64,000 nucleotides of DNA, from assembly GCF_030816295.1 (NCBI RefSeq), contig NZ_JAUSXV010000001.1, positions 2,170,001-2,234,000 of the forward strand, in the 5' to 3' direction. This document shows, one piece after another, positions 55,594-63,267 of this stretch. The position numbers were made by a program, and so were the translations under genes. Every line of letters starts with the position of its first letter. Position 1 is the first letter of the stretch. The notes under the pieces were generated by a model. The model was not told the DNA's origin and did no database searches. It saw nothing but the letters and a program-made list of their open reading frames with translations. This DNA comes from Microbacterium natoriense. Its GTDB lineage: Bacteria; Actinomycetota; Actinomycetes; Actinomycetales; Microbacteriaceae.

Positions 55594-56661
55594 TCAGCGC
55601 CAGCGTGCGCGCTCGTACTGGGGCGGCCAGGCCACCTCGGCGTCGAGCTCGTGCGCGGCACGGAGCGCGAAGTGCGGATCACGCAGCCATTCACGACCGG
55701 CGAAGATCGCATCGGCCCGGCCCTCGACGAGCACCTGCTCGGCCTGGGCCGCCGCCGTGATCAGCCCCACGGCCGTGGTCGGGATCCGGCCGCCCTGGCG
55801 GACGGTCTCGGAGAGCTCGACCTGGTAACCGGGGAACACGCTGATCTGCTGGTGGGCGACGAGCCCGCCGCTGGAGACGTCGATGAGATCGGCGCCGTGC
55901 TCCTCGGCCCAGGTGGCGACGGACGTCGCCTCCTGCGCGTCGAAGCCGCCGGGGGCGTGGTCGGTGGCCGAGATGCGCACGAACAGCGGCACGTCGGCGC
56001 CGACCTCGCCGCGCACGGCATCGACGACGCGCAGCAGCAGGCGCGCCCTGTTCTCCAGCGTTCCGCCGTACTCGTCGGTGCGGAGATTTGACAGGGGAGA
56101 CAGGAACTGGTGCAGGAGATAGCCGTGCGCGCCATGGATCTCGATGACGTCGAACCCGGCATCCACCGCGCGACGGGCCGACGCGGTGAAGGCTGCCACG
56201 ATCTCTTCGATGCCGGCGGCGTCGAGGGCGACCGGCTCGGCGAATCCTTCGAAGGCCACAGCCGAGGGCGCAGCGGTCGTCCAACCGCCGTCCGAGGCGG
56301 GGACCGAGCCGCGGTCGGCCGCCCAGGGCCACCAGGTCGACGCCTTGCGACCGGCGTGGGCGAGCTGGATCCCGGCCTGCGCCCCGCGGTCGTGGATCGC
56401 CTGCACCACGGGAGCCCAGGCATCCCGCTGCTCGTCGTTCCACAGTCCCGCATCGCGCGGCGAGATGCGCCCCTCGGGGACGACGGCGGTCGCCTCGGCG
56501 ACGACGAGGCCCGCGCCTCCGGAGGCGAACTGGGCGAGGTGGGTGTGATGCCACTCCTGCACGACGCCGTCGACGGCGCTGTACATGCACATCGGCGACA
56601 CCCACAGGCGGTTGCGGAACGTGACGGATCTGATGGTGGAGGGGGAGAAGAGGATGCTCAC
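55594..56661 (-). CDS. Old yellow enzyme family NADH:flavin oxidoreductase (YqjM-like)
   Basis: 355 aa, FMN-dependent TIM barrel. N-terminal 'NRLWVSPMCMYSAVDG' carries the cysteine (near residue 26) that marks the YqjM/thermophilic-like class. 'GIQLAHAGRKAS', 'DVIEIHGAHGYLLHQFLSPL' (the paired His residues) and 'NLRTDEYGGTLENRARLLL' follow. These enzymes reduce activated C=C bonds of enones or nitro compounds with NADPH; the physiological substrate is usually unknown. GTG 56661 stands six bases after TACCGT. Divergent from nnrD, with 56 bases between starts. Confidence 0.93.
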   Translation of the reverse strand: MSILFSPSTIRSVTFRNRLWVSPMCMYSAVDGVVQEWHHTHLAQFASGGAGLVVAEATAVVPEGRISPRDAGLWNDEQRDAWAPVVQAIHDRGAQAGIQLAHAGRKASTWWPWAADRGSVPASDGGWTTAAPSAVAFEGFAEPVALDAAGIEEIVAAFTASARRAVDAGFDVIEIHGAHGYLLHQFLSPLSNLRTDEYGGTLENRARLLLRVVDAVRGEVGADVPLFVRISATDHAPGGFDAQEATSVATWAEEHGADLIDVSSGGLVAHQQISVFPGYQVELSETVRQGGRIPTTAVGLITAAAQAEQVLVEGRADAIFAGREWLRDPHFALRAAHELDAEVAWPPQYERARWR

Positions 56662-56667
56662 GCTTCG

Positions 56668-56673
56668 ACGGTA
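56668..56673 (-). promoter_or_regulatory. -10 element TACCGT of the old yellow enzyme gene
   Basis: Reverse-strand TACCGT, CGAAGC, GTG 56661; six-base leaderless spacing. Confidence 0.5.
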
Positions 56674-56705
56674 GTGTCTTCGCGACCGGGTGAGGGCCGT
56701 CGCAC

Positions 56706-56711
56706 TAACGT
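56706..56711 (+). promoter_or_regulatory. -10 element TAACGT of nnrD
   Basis: TAACGT, GGAGTC, ATG 56718; six-base leaderless spacing. Confidence 0.5.
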
Positions 56712-56717
56712 GGAGTC

Positions 56718-57563
56718 ATGGTCGATGTCCGCACCTGGTCGCGCAGCGACACCGTGCAGTTCGTGCATGTGCCGACGCCGAGTGACGACAAGTACTCGCG
56801 TGGAGTCGTGGCGCTGCGCACGGGGTCGGCCGCGTACCCCGGAGCTGCGGTGCTCGGGGTCGAGGCGGCATGGCGCACCGGCGCCGGATTCGTCCGGTAC
56901 GTCGGCCAGGAACGGCCGGCGGATGCCGTGCTGGCCCGCCGTCCGGAAACCGTCGTCGGCGCTGACGCCGGACGTTCGCGCGTCGGCGCCTGGGTGATCG
57001 GGTCGGGCACCGACCCGGCGGAGCGCACCGACGACGAGAGCCGGGCCCTCCGCGAGATCCTCGCCGGCGACGTTCCGGTCGTGATCGACGCCGGTGCACT
57101 GGATCTGGTGACCGGCGCAGCCGCTCCTTTCGTGATCACCCCGCACGCGGGAGAGTTCGCGCGTCTGCAGGAGACCCTGCGTCTGCCGGCCGCGACGGGG
57201 GAGAGCCGCGAAGACGCCGTCGTGCGGGTCGCTCGAGCGGTCGGCGGCGCAGTTCTGCTCAAAGGCTCTCGCACGCTGATCGCCGATGAAGCCGGCGTCG
57301 TCCTCGCCGTCGAGGAGACCACCTCGTGGCTGGCGACGGCCGGCACCGGCGACGTGCTGGCCGGAGTGATCGGCGCCGTCCTGGCAGCGAACCCCGCTCG
57401 TCCCATCGCGGAGGCCGCTGCGGCAGGCGCCTGGCTGCACGGCCGGGCCGCGCGGATCGCCGCCGGAGTCATCGGAGCCGGCGTCGTGGGCCGCGGTCAT
57501 CCCGTGGTCGCTCTCGACGTGGCGAGGGCTCTGCCCCGAGCCGTCGGGGACGTACTCGCGTGA
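56718..57563 (+). CDS. nnrD: ADP-dependent NAD(P)H-hydrate dehydratase
   Basis: 281 aa, ribokinase-like fold. 'GVVALRTGSAAYPGAAVLGV', 'WVIGSGTDPAERTDDES', 'PVVIDAGALDLVTG', 'VITPHAGEFARL' and the anion-hole 'ATAGTGDVLAGVIGAVLA' with the catalytic Asp identify NnrD, which repairs hydrated NAD(P)H. The NnrE epimerase domain often fused at the N-terminus is absent. ATG 56718 sits six bases after TAACGT. Overlaps the next gene by four bases (GTGA). Confidence 0.93.
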   Translation: MVDVRTWSRSDTVQFVHVPTPSDDKYSRGVVALRTGSAAYPGAAVLGVEAAWRTGAGFVRYVGQERPADAVLARRPETVVGADAGRSRVGAWVIGSGTDPAERTDDESRALREILAGDVPVVIDAGALDLVTGAAAPFVITPHAGEFARLQETLRLPAATGESREDAVVRVARAVGGAVLLKGSRTLIADEAGVVLAVEETTSWLATAGTGDVLAGVIGAVLAANPARPIAEAAAAGAWLHGRAARIAAGVIGAGVVGRGHPVVALDVARALPRAVGDVLA

Positions 57564-58795
57564 CGCGCTCGGGCAGCGCGCGCACGGCTGTCCTGTGGAC
57601 CGCCTTCCTGCTCGTGCATGCGGTGGTCGCCGTGGCCGGATGGATCTTGCCCAGCCAGCCGATGGGCGACGTCGTGCTCGTGTACGAGCCCTGGGCGACG
57701 TCGGCTCTGAGCGGCGGGCCGATCGTCGGCGTCACCGAGACCTGGGTGTACCCGCAGCTCGCGCTTGTGCCCATGCTCGCCGCGAAGATCCTGTCGCTGC
57801 CTCTGATCGGCGGCCTGGGCGCATCCGGGGCCTACCTGATCGCCTGGGCGCTCATGATCACCGTGCTCGACGCGCTTGCTTTCGGAGTTCTCACGAGGCG
57901 CAGCTCGGCCCAGCCACGCCGGATCGCGGCGTGGTTCTGGTGCGCCGCACTGCTGTTCCTCGGTCCCATCGCGCTCTACCGCATCGATGCGGTCACGGTG
58001 CCGTTGGCGGTGATCGCCGGGTTGTGGCTCACGCGCCGACCCGTCATCGCGGCCGCGCTGCTCACGGCCGGTGCGTGGATCAAGATCTGGCCGGGTGCGC
58101 TGCTCGTGGCGGCCATCGTCGCAGGCAGGGCGCGGGTCCGGATGCTCTTCGCCGCCGCCCTCGTGACCGCCGGAGTCGTCGCCGTCCTCTTCCTGCTCGG
58201 CGCCCGCGCCGAGATCTTCGGCTTCCTCACAGAGCAGACCGGGCGAGGGCTGCAGATCGAGGCCGTGGCGGCGACGCCGTTCCTCTGGCTCGCGATGACG
58301 GGAGGCGCACGCATCGAGTACAGCTTCGACATCCTCACGTTCCAGATCGTCGCCCCCGGTGCGGATGCCGTCGGCTCCGTGCTCACACCGCTCATGCTCC
58401 TGGTCGCGCTCGCCGTGGCCGCGATCGGGGCGGTCAAGGCGGTTCGGCGAGCCGCGTTCTCTCGGCTGTTCCCGCCGCTCGCCCTGTCGCTCGTCGTGGC
58501 GTTGATAGCCGTGAACAAAGTCGGCTCGCCGCAGTTCCAGACCTGGCTCTTCGCCCCGGTGATCCTCTGGCTGGTGCTCGATCGCACCAGGGCGAAGGTT
58601 CCCGCGGCCATCGTCCTCGCGCTGGCCGCTCTGACCTGCCTGGTCTACCCGCTGAACTACGACGCTCTGCTGCGGGCCGAGTTCCTGCCGATCCTCATGC
58701 TGAGCGTCCGAAACATCCTGCTCCTCGTCCTTCTCATCGTCGGCATCCGCGCTCTCGTGCGCGTGCCATCCACCCCACCCGCAGTCAAGGAGTGA
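57560..58795 (+). CDS. GT87/DUF2029-type polyprenyl-linked glycosyltransferase-like membrane protein
   Basis: 411 aa with about 10-11 hydrophobic helices spread over the whole length, e.g. 'TAFLLVHAVVAVAGWILP' near the start. Conserved family features seen: 'VYEPWATSALSGGPIVGV' and 'TWVYPQLALVPM' in the first loop, and 'AGAWIKIWPGALLVAAIVAG'. GT-C type enzymes of this group transfer sugars (mannose or arabinose) from polyprenyl phosphate on the outer face of the membrane. The start GTG 57560 overlaps the nnrD stop (GTGA). The identity of the sugar is not predictable. Confidence 0.85.
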   Translation: MTRSGSARTAVLWTAFLLVHAVVAVAGWILPSQPMGDVVLVYEPWATSALSGGPIVGVTETWVYPQLALVPMLAAKILSLPLIGGLGASGAYLIAWALMITVLDALAFGVLTRRSSAQPRRIAAWFWCAALLFLGPIALYRIDAVTVPLAVIAGLWLTRRPVIAAALLTAGAWIKIWPGALLVAAIVAGRARVRMLFAAALVTAGVVAVLFLLGARAEIFGFLTEQTGRGLQIEAVAATPFLWLAMTGGARIEYSFDILTFQIVAPGADAVGSVLTPLMLLVALAVAAIGAVKAVRRAAFSRLFPPLALSLVVALIAVNKVGSPQFQTWLFAPVILWLVLDRTRAKVPAAIVLALAALTCLVYPLNYDALLRAEFLPILMLSVRNILLLVLLIVGIRALVRVPSTPPAVKE

Positions 58796-58797
58796 CC

Positions 58798-59130
58798 ATG
58801 CTCATCGCCTTCTCCGTCGCACCCAGCGGCGCCCCGTCAGACGGCTCGGACCGCGACGACGCCTCCGTGCACGACGCGGTCGCCGCCGCGGTCAGAGTCG
58901 TCCGGGAATCCGGACTCCCGCACCGGACGACCAGCATGTTCACCGAGGTCGAAGGCCCCGATTGGGACACGGTGATGGATGTCGTCAAGCGGGCGACCGA
59001 AGCCGTCATGCCCTTCGGGTCACGCGTGTCGCTGGTGCTGAAGGCCGACATCCGTCCCGGATACTCGGGAGAGCTCGACGCGAAGATCGAACGCCTCGAG
59101 CAGGCGATCGACGAATCTCCCGACCGGTAG
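58798..59130 (+). CDS. Thiamine-binding protein, MTH1187/YqgV family
   Basis: 110 aa, ferredoxin-like fold. 'LIAFSVAPSGA', 'VHDAVAAAVRVVRESGLPHR' and 'TSMFTEVEGPDWDTVMDVVK' followed by 'RVSLVLKADIRPGYSGEL' fit the family (YqgV binds thiamine or its breakdown product HMP-like ligand). AAGGAG seven bases before ATG 58798. Its TAG stop at 59128-59130 begins the -10 of the MFS gene. No thiamine genes are adjacent, so the biological role is uncertain. Confidence 0.87.
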   Translation: MLIAFSVAPSGAPSDGSDRDDASVHDAVAAAVRVVRESGLPHRTTSMFTEVEGPDWDTVMDVVKRATEAVMPFGSRVSLVLKADIRPGYSGELDAKIERLEQAIDESPDR

Positions 59131-59133
59131 CAT
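59128..59133 (+). promoter_or_regulatory. -10 element TAGCAT (overlaps upstream stop) of the MFS gene
   Basis: TAGCAT starts with the TAG stop of the thiamine-binding gene. GGACAG and GTG 59140 follow; six-base leaderless spacing. Confidence 0.55.
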
Positions 59134-59139
59134 GGACAG

Positions 59140-60360
59140 GTGAATCCCTCGACTGAATCGAGGGGTGCGGCGAAGAGGGCGCTCCTCTCCCTCGCCATCG
59201 GCAGCTTCGGAATCGGCATGACCGAGTTCGTCGTCATGGGCCTTCTGCCCGACATCGCGACCGACCTTCTCCCGACGCTCTGGGCATCCAGCCCCGAAGA
59301 CGCTCTCAGCCAAGCAGGCTGGCTGATCTCGCTCTACGCACTCGGCGTCGTCGTCGGAGCCCCGACCATCGCCGGGTTCGTCGCGCGTTTTCCGCGGCAC
59401 CGCGTCATGATCGCCCTCGCGCTCGCACTGACCGTCTTCAACGCGCTCACGGTCGTGCTGCCCAGCTTCGAGCTGGTCGGCGCGTCGCGCTTTCTCGCCG
59501 GCCTGCCGCACGGCGCCTATTTCGGCATCGGCGCCCTGGTCGCCGCCGACGTCATGGGACCGGGGAACCGGGCCAAGGGGGTCGCCTTCATCCTCACCGG
59601 ACTGACGATCGCGAACGTCGTCGGCGTGCCGTTCGGGACGTTCCTCGGTCAGCAGTGGGGCTGGAGGGTCGCGTTCGGCGTGGTCGCGGGCGTGTTCGCT
59701 CTAGCGACCCTCTGCATCGCCTTCTTCGTGCCCGAGCATCCGGGGGAACCTGGCCGGACGATGCGAGCCGAGCTGCGCGTCTTCCGGATCCGGCAGGTGT
59801 GGTTCGCGCTCGGCGTCGGCGCGATCGGGTTCGGCGGCTTCTTCGCCGTGTACAGCTACATCGCCCCCGTCGTCACCGACATCGCCGGCTCGCCCGAATG
59901 GGTCGTTCCGATCGTGCTCGTGCTCATGGGACTCGGCATGACCGCGGGCAACCTCGTCGGCGGTCATCTCGCCGACATCAGCGTCAAGCGCACCCTGCTG
60001 CTCGGCCTCGCGGTTCTCGCGGCGGTGCTCGTGCTGCTGGCCCTGTTGTCCTTCTGGATCGTGTCGCTCGCGATCATGGTGTTCATCGTCGGCTTCGTCT
60101 CGTCGGTGCTCAGCCCGACGATCCAGACGCGGCTCATGGACGTCGCCGAGGACAACCAGTCGATCGCGGCGGCGCTCAACCACTCCGCACTGAACATCGG
60201 CAACAGCCTCGGCGCGTTTCTCGGCGGCGCGGTCATCGCCTTCGGCTGGGGCTTCACCGCGCCCGCCTGGACGGGCGCGGCCCTCGCGCTCGCCGGTCTG
60301 CTGATCGCTGTGGTGTCGTATCGTGCGGAGCCCGTCCGGACGGCTCAGGTCCGGTCGTAG
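59140..60360 (+). CDS. MFS transporter, DHA1 family
   Basis: 406 aa with about 12 helices. Helix 1 'LLSLAIGSFGIGMTEFVVMG', then 'ALGVVVGAPTIAGFVARFPRHR' (motif A-like loop), 'FLAGLPHGAYFGIGALVA' and 'FGTFLGQQWGWRVAFGVVAG' (antiporter motif C region), with a second symmetrical half. Resembles the Cml/AraJ branch of proton-coupled drug or sugar exporters. GTG 59140 is supported by the -10 six bases upstream. Substrate unknown. Its TAG stop is also the start of the next -10. Confidence 0.9.
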   Translation: MNPSTESRGAAKRALLSLAIGSFGIGMTEFVVMGLLPDIATDLLPTLWASSPEDALSQAGWLISLYALGVVVGAPTIAGFVARFPRHRVMIALALALTVFNALTVVLPSFELVGASRFLAGLPHGAYFGIGALVAADVMGPGNRAKGVAFILTGLTIANVVGVPFGTFLGQQWGWRVAFGVVAGVFALATLCIAFFVPEHPGEPGRTMRAELRVFRIRQVWFALGVGAIGFGGFFAVYSYIAPVVTDIAGSPEWVVPIVLVLMGLGMTAGNLVGGHLADISVKRTLLLGLAVLAAVLVLLALLSFWIVSLAIMVFIVGFVSSVLSPTIQTRLMDVAEDNQSIAAALNHSALNIGNSLGAFLGGAVIAFGWGFTAPAWTGAALALAGLLIAVVSYRAEPVRTAQVRS

Positions 60361-60363
60361 AGT
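60358..60363 (+). promoter_or_regulatory. -10 element TAGAGT (overlaps MFS stop) of the NUDIX gene
   Basis: TAGAGT starts with the TAG stop of the MFS gene; GTGGGG and ATG 60370 follow. Six-base leaderless spacing. Confidence 0.55.
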
Positions 60364-60369
60364 GTGGGG

Positions 60370-60966
60370 ATGGACGTCCCCGAAGAGCTGCCGGTCGCCG
60401 GAACCGTGGTCCTGTTGCGAACCGGAGAGCACGGCCTCGAGGTGCTGCTGATGCGCCGCCCGGAGCACGGATCGTTCGCCGGAGCGTGGGTGTTCCCCGG
60501 CGGCAGGATCGAAGAGATCGATCGGATGCCGGGAGCGGGGGAAGTCGACGATGCCAGGAGAGCGGCCATCCGCGAGACGTCCGAAGAAGTCGGTCTCGAC
60601 GTCGGCGAACTCGTCGTGCTGTCGAGCTGGACGCCGCCTGAGGGCATCCCTCGGCGCATCCGCACCTGGTTCTTCCTTGCCAGGTCGTCAGCCGGCGAGG
60701 TGCGTGCCGCGGCCGCCGAGGTGGTCGAGCACGCGTGGATCACGCCGGACGAGGCGCTGCGGCGCCATGCGGCGGGGGAATGGATCCTGTTCCCGCCCAC
60801 CTGGGTGACGCTGCACGATCTGCGCGCCTTCCGCGACGCGGACGCCGCACTCGCCGGGGCGGACCAGGCGAGGTTCTACGTCACGCGGATCGAAGGGACG
60901 ACCTTCCGCTGGGAAGGTCTCCGGCTGGAGACGCAGACGCTGCCGTGGACTCTAGCTGTCGAGTAG
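60370..60966 (+). CDS. NUDIX hydrolase
   Basis: 198 aa. NUDIX box as 'GGRIEEIDRM' then 'ARRAAIRETSEEVGLDVG' near residues 40-80, with an insertion of about eight residues before the 'REXXEEXGU' core. N-terminal 'AGTVVLLRTGEHGLEVLLMR' and 'FAGAWVFPGG' are usual. Members of this group (NUDT7/CoA-pyrophosphatase-like or 8-oxo-dGTPase-like) cannot be told apart from sequence alone. The 3' end overlaps the convergent metX by 15 bases. Confidence 0.9.
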   Translation: MDVPEELPVAGTVVLLRTGEHGLEVLLMRRPEHGSFAGAWVFPGGRIEEIDRMPGAGEVDDARRAAIRETSEEVGLDVGELVVLSSWTPPEGIPRRIRTWFFLARSSAGEVRAAAAEVVEHAWITPDEALRRHAAGEWILFPPTWVTLHDLRAFRDADAALAGADQARFYVTRIEGTTFRWEGLRLETQTLPWTLAVE

Positions 60967-62160
60967 CCGGCTGAGATGCCCGCCGACGGCATCCGTCTCG
61001 ATGAGGAAGCCGTCGTGGCCGAAGTCGCTGGTCAGCACGACCGCCTCGTTGCCGTCGAGGGTGTTCGGGATGCTGCGTGCGATGCGATGCTGTCCGTCGA
61101 CGGGGAATAGCCGGTCGCTGTCGATCCCGAGGACGAGCGTCTTCGCCGTCACCGTGCGCAGGGCCTCCTCGACTCCGCCGCGGTCGCGCCCGACGTCGTG
61201 CGAATTCATCGCCTCGACGAGAGTCACATAGCTGTTCGCGTCGAAACGGCGCGTGAACTTGTTGCCGTGGAAGTCGAGGTACGACTCCACGGCGAAGCGT
61301 CCGCCGTGGCCGAGGGGTGAGACGTCGGACTGCCAGGAGCGCTGGAAGCGCTGGTTCAACTCGATCGGGCTGCGGTAGTTCAACAGCGCCATGCGGCGCG
61401 CGAGCGCGAGACCCTTGTGGGGCCCGTCGCCGTCGGCGAGGTCGTAGTACTCGCCGCCTTGGAACCTCGGATCCATGCGGATCGTCTCAAGCTGCACAGT
61501 GTTCAGAGCGATCTGATCGGCCGTGGTGATCGGAGGCGACGAGAGAACGGCGAGACGCTCGACCCGTTCGGGATGCATCAGCGCCCACTCGAGGGCGTGC
61601 ATGCCGCCCATCGATCCGCCGATGACCGCCGCCCAGGCGTCGATGCCGAGGGCATCGGCGAGGCGCACCTGCGCCGCCACCTGGTCGCGGATCGTCAGAT
61701 ACGGGAAACGGGAGGCCCACTCATAGCCGTTCGGCGCGATGCTCGCGGGGCCGGTCGACCCCTGGCATCCGCCCAGCATGTTCGGCGCGATCACGAACCA
61801 CCGTTCCGTGTCGAGCGGTGCACCGGGTCCGACGATGTCCTCCCACCAGCCGGCGGTGGGGTGTCCCGCTCCCGCGTCCCCGCGGACGTGGCTGTCGCCG
61901 GTCAGAGCGTGCAGCACGAGTATCGCGTTGTCGCGCGCGGCGTTCAACTCGCCCCAGGTCTCGAATGCGACGCGGATGCCGGGCAGCTCGGCGCCGCTCT
62001 CGGTCCGGAACGCATCGGAAGACAGGAACTTGCGACCTCCTGCCGGGTCGCCGTCGCGCCAGGCGCCGGTCGCCGGCGGCCGCGCGCGGAGCAGGCGGAC
62101 GTCGGCCTCCGTCACCGGCGCCGAGGGCACCGTATCTTCCGAAGTCGTCTGCCAGTCCAT
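60952..62160 (-). CDS. metX: Homoserine O-acetyltransferase
   Basis: 402 aa alpha/beta-hydrolase fold. The nucleophile elbow 'VIGGSMGGMHALEWAL' has the Ser near residue 160. 'LPGIRVAFETWGELNAARDN', 'NMLGGCQGSTGPAS', 'FQGGEYYDLADGDGPHKGLAL' (split over residues 230-250) and the C-terminal Asp/His 'FGHDGFLIETDAVGGHLS' complete the triad. It acetylates homoserine for direct sulfhydrylation by MetY, encoded just upstream on the same strand with the EEP gene between them. ATG 62160 follows GAGAAT by six bases. No SAM riboswitch can fit, since no leader is predicted. Confidence 0.96.
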   Translation of the reverse strand: MDWQTTSEDTVPSAPVTEADVRLLRARPPATGAWRDGDPAGGRKFLSSDAFRTESGAELPGIRVAFETWGELNAARDNAILVLHALTGDSHVRGDAGAGHPTAGWWEDIVGPGAPLDTERWFVIAPNMLGGCQGSTGPASIAPNGYEWASRFPYLTIRDQVAAQVRLADALGIDAWAAVIGGSMGGMHALEWALMHPERVERLAVLSSPPITTADQIALNTVQLETIRMDPRFQGGEYYDLADGDGPHKGLALARRMALLNYRSPIELNQRFQRSWQSDVSPLGHGGRFAVESYLDFHGNKFTRRFDANSYVTLVEAMNSHDVGRDRGGVEEALRTVTAKTLVLGIDSDRLFPVDGQHRIARSIPNTLDGNEAVVLTSDFGHDGFLIETDAVGGHLSRLLDS

Positions 62161-62166
62161 GGTTCC

Positions 62167-62172
62167 ATTCTC
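62167..62172 (-). promoter_or_regulatory. -10-like GAGAAT of metX
   Basis: Reverse-strand GCGAGAAT, then GGAACC and ATG 62160; the same octamer and spacing as ahcY. Confidence 0.5.
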
Positions 62173-62206
62173 GCCCGCCGAGGGCGCAGTCCGGCGAAGG
62201 TTACGC

Positions 62207-63028
62207 CTATCCGTCGACCACGGTCTTCGTCGCGAGGTGGTCGCTGTTGCCGGCGTGAACCGTCGTCGACGAGAGCACGGTCACTCCGCGCGCGAAGACC
62301 TGGTCGATCCTTGTGAGCGGGAAGGCGGCGGGCCAGGTGAGGCCGAGGGAGCCGTCGGTCGGCCTCACCCAGTCGAGCCCGGTGCGCAGGGCGTTCATGG
62401 CGGGGTCGGTGGATGCGGCGTTGAAGTCGCCCACGACGACGAGCGCGTCGGCCGGGTCGGCGGTCACGGTGCGGGCGAGGCCGGCCAGCATCGTGTCGCG
62501 CCCGTCCTGGTGACCCGGTCGGACCGAAGCGGCGTGCAGCACGTAGAGCGCGATCTCGGATTCCGGGCCCTCGACGGCGACTCGGAGAGCGCGCTTCCAG
62601 TCGAGTCCGAGCGTGAGAGGTTCGGCCGCCACGATCGGGTACCTGCTCCACACGCCGACCGTGCCGACGGCGTAGGAGTGCGGATAGCGCTCGGCGAGGG
62701 CCTCGGACGCGGCCCCGAGGCTGTCGCCGTCGAGCTCGACGAGGGCGATCACGTCGGCTCCCGATGCGGCGAGCTCCTCGGCGGACGCTCCGGCGCCACC
62801 GGAATGCGCGCGCACGTTCTGACTCACGATCGTGAGCGGGGCCGCGCTGGACGTCGTCGCCGGAGTCGGCAGGGAGGGGGCGATCGCGACGGCCCAGACG
62901 ACGACCGGGATCAGGACGAGGAACAGCATGCGCCGGGCGAAGACGATGGCGAGCACGACGGCGCCGAGCAGAGCGACCCCCAGCCAGGGGAGAAGGGCTG
63001 CCCCGGCGGTGCCGATGGCTCCGGGCAC
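62207..63028 (-). CDS. Endonuclease/exonuclease/phosphatase family membrane-anchored protein
   Basis: 273 aa from GTG 63028, but the frame stays open upstream and encodes a further hydrophobic helix ('LLAITSVCLLLAVVCTWVPG'), so the true start is probably near 63136-63139. Two N-terminal helices ('LPWLGVALLGAVVLAIVFA' and 'MLFLVLIPVVVWAVAIA') precede an EEP catalytic domain: 'IVSQNVRAHS', 'VIALVELDGDS', 'VGDFNAASTDPAM' and 'RIDQVFARG' with 'AGNSDHLATKTVV' (catalytic His). It probably acts on an extracytoplasmic phosphodiester or lipid phosphate. Upstream has a GAGAAT -10 and a strong ribosome binding site but no ATG/GTG/TTG. Located between metX and metY. Confidence 0.85.
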   Translation of the reverse strand: MPGAIGTAGAALLPWLGVALLGAVVLAIVFARRMLFLVLIPVVVWAVAIAPSLPTPATTSSAAPLTIVSQNVRAHSGGAGASAEELAASGADVIALVELDGDSLGAASEALAERYPHSYAVGTVGVWSRYPIVAAEPLTLGLDWKRALRVAVEGPESEIALYVLHAASVRPGHQDGRDTMLAGLARTVTADPADALVVVGDFNAASTDPAMNALRTGLDWVRPTDGSLGLTWPAAFPLTRIDQVFARGVTVLSSTTVHAGNSDHLATKTVVDG

Positions 63029-63162
63029 CCAGGTGCAGACGACGGCGAGGAGCAGGCAGACGCTGGTGATCGCGAGAAGTCGCGCGGCTCGTCTGGGTGT
63101 TCGTCGAGCGGCGAGGGGCTGTGGTGCAGGTTCGATCAGTGGCTCCTCCGTGCGGGGATTCC

Positions 63163-63168
63163 ATTCTC
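63163..63168 (-). promoter_or_regulatory. -10-like GAGAAT upstream of the EEP gene
   Basis: Reverse-strand GGCGAGAATGGAATC is nearly identical to the metX promoter. A GGAGGAG ribosome binding site lies at 63149-63143, supporting translation initiation around 63136-63139 rather than at GTG 63028. Confidence 0.4.
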
Positions 63169-63210
63169 GCCGGGAGCGCCTGTGCTCCCGCCGAGCACGA
63201 GGCGCCGGCC

Positions 63211-63256
63211 GAACGCAGCGGTGCCCCGGAGCGAGATCCGGGGCACCGCTGCGTTC
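63211..63256 (-). terminator. metY terminator hairpin
   Basis: Nineteen-base perfect arms (GAACGCAGCGGTGCCCCGG and its complement) with an eight-base loop, just after the metY stop. Confidence 0.75.
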
Positions 63257-63267
63257 GAACGCGAAGA

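Noticed and set aside
62161-62206. SAM riboswitch upstream of metX
   Set aside because: Only 46 bases separate metX from the next gene, and a -10 six bases before the ATG leaves no leader. The metY upstream region is outside the window.
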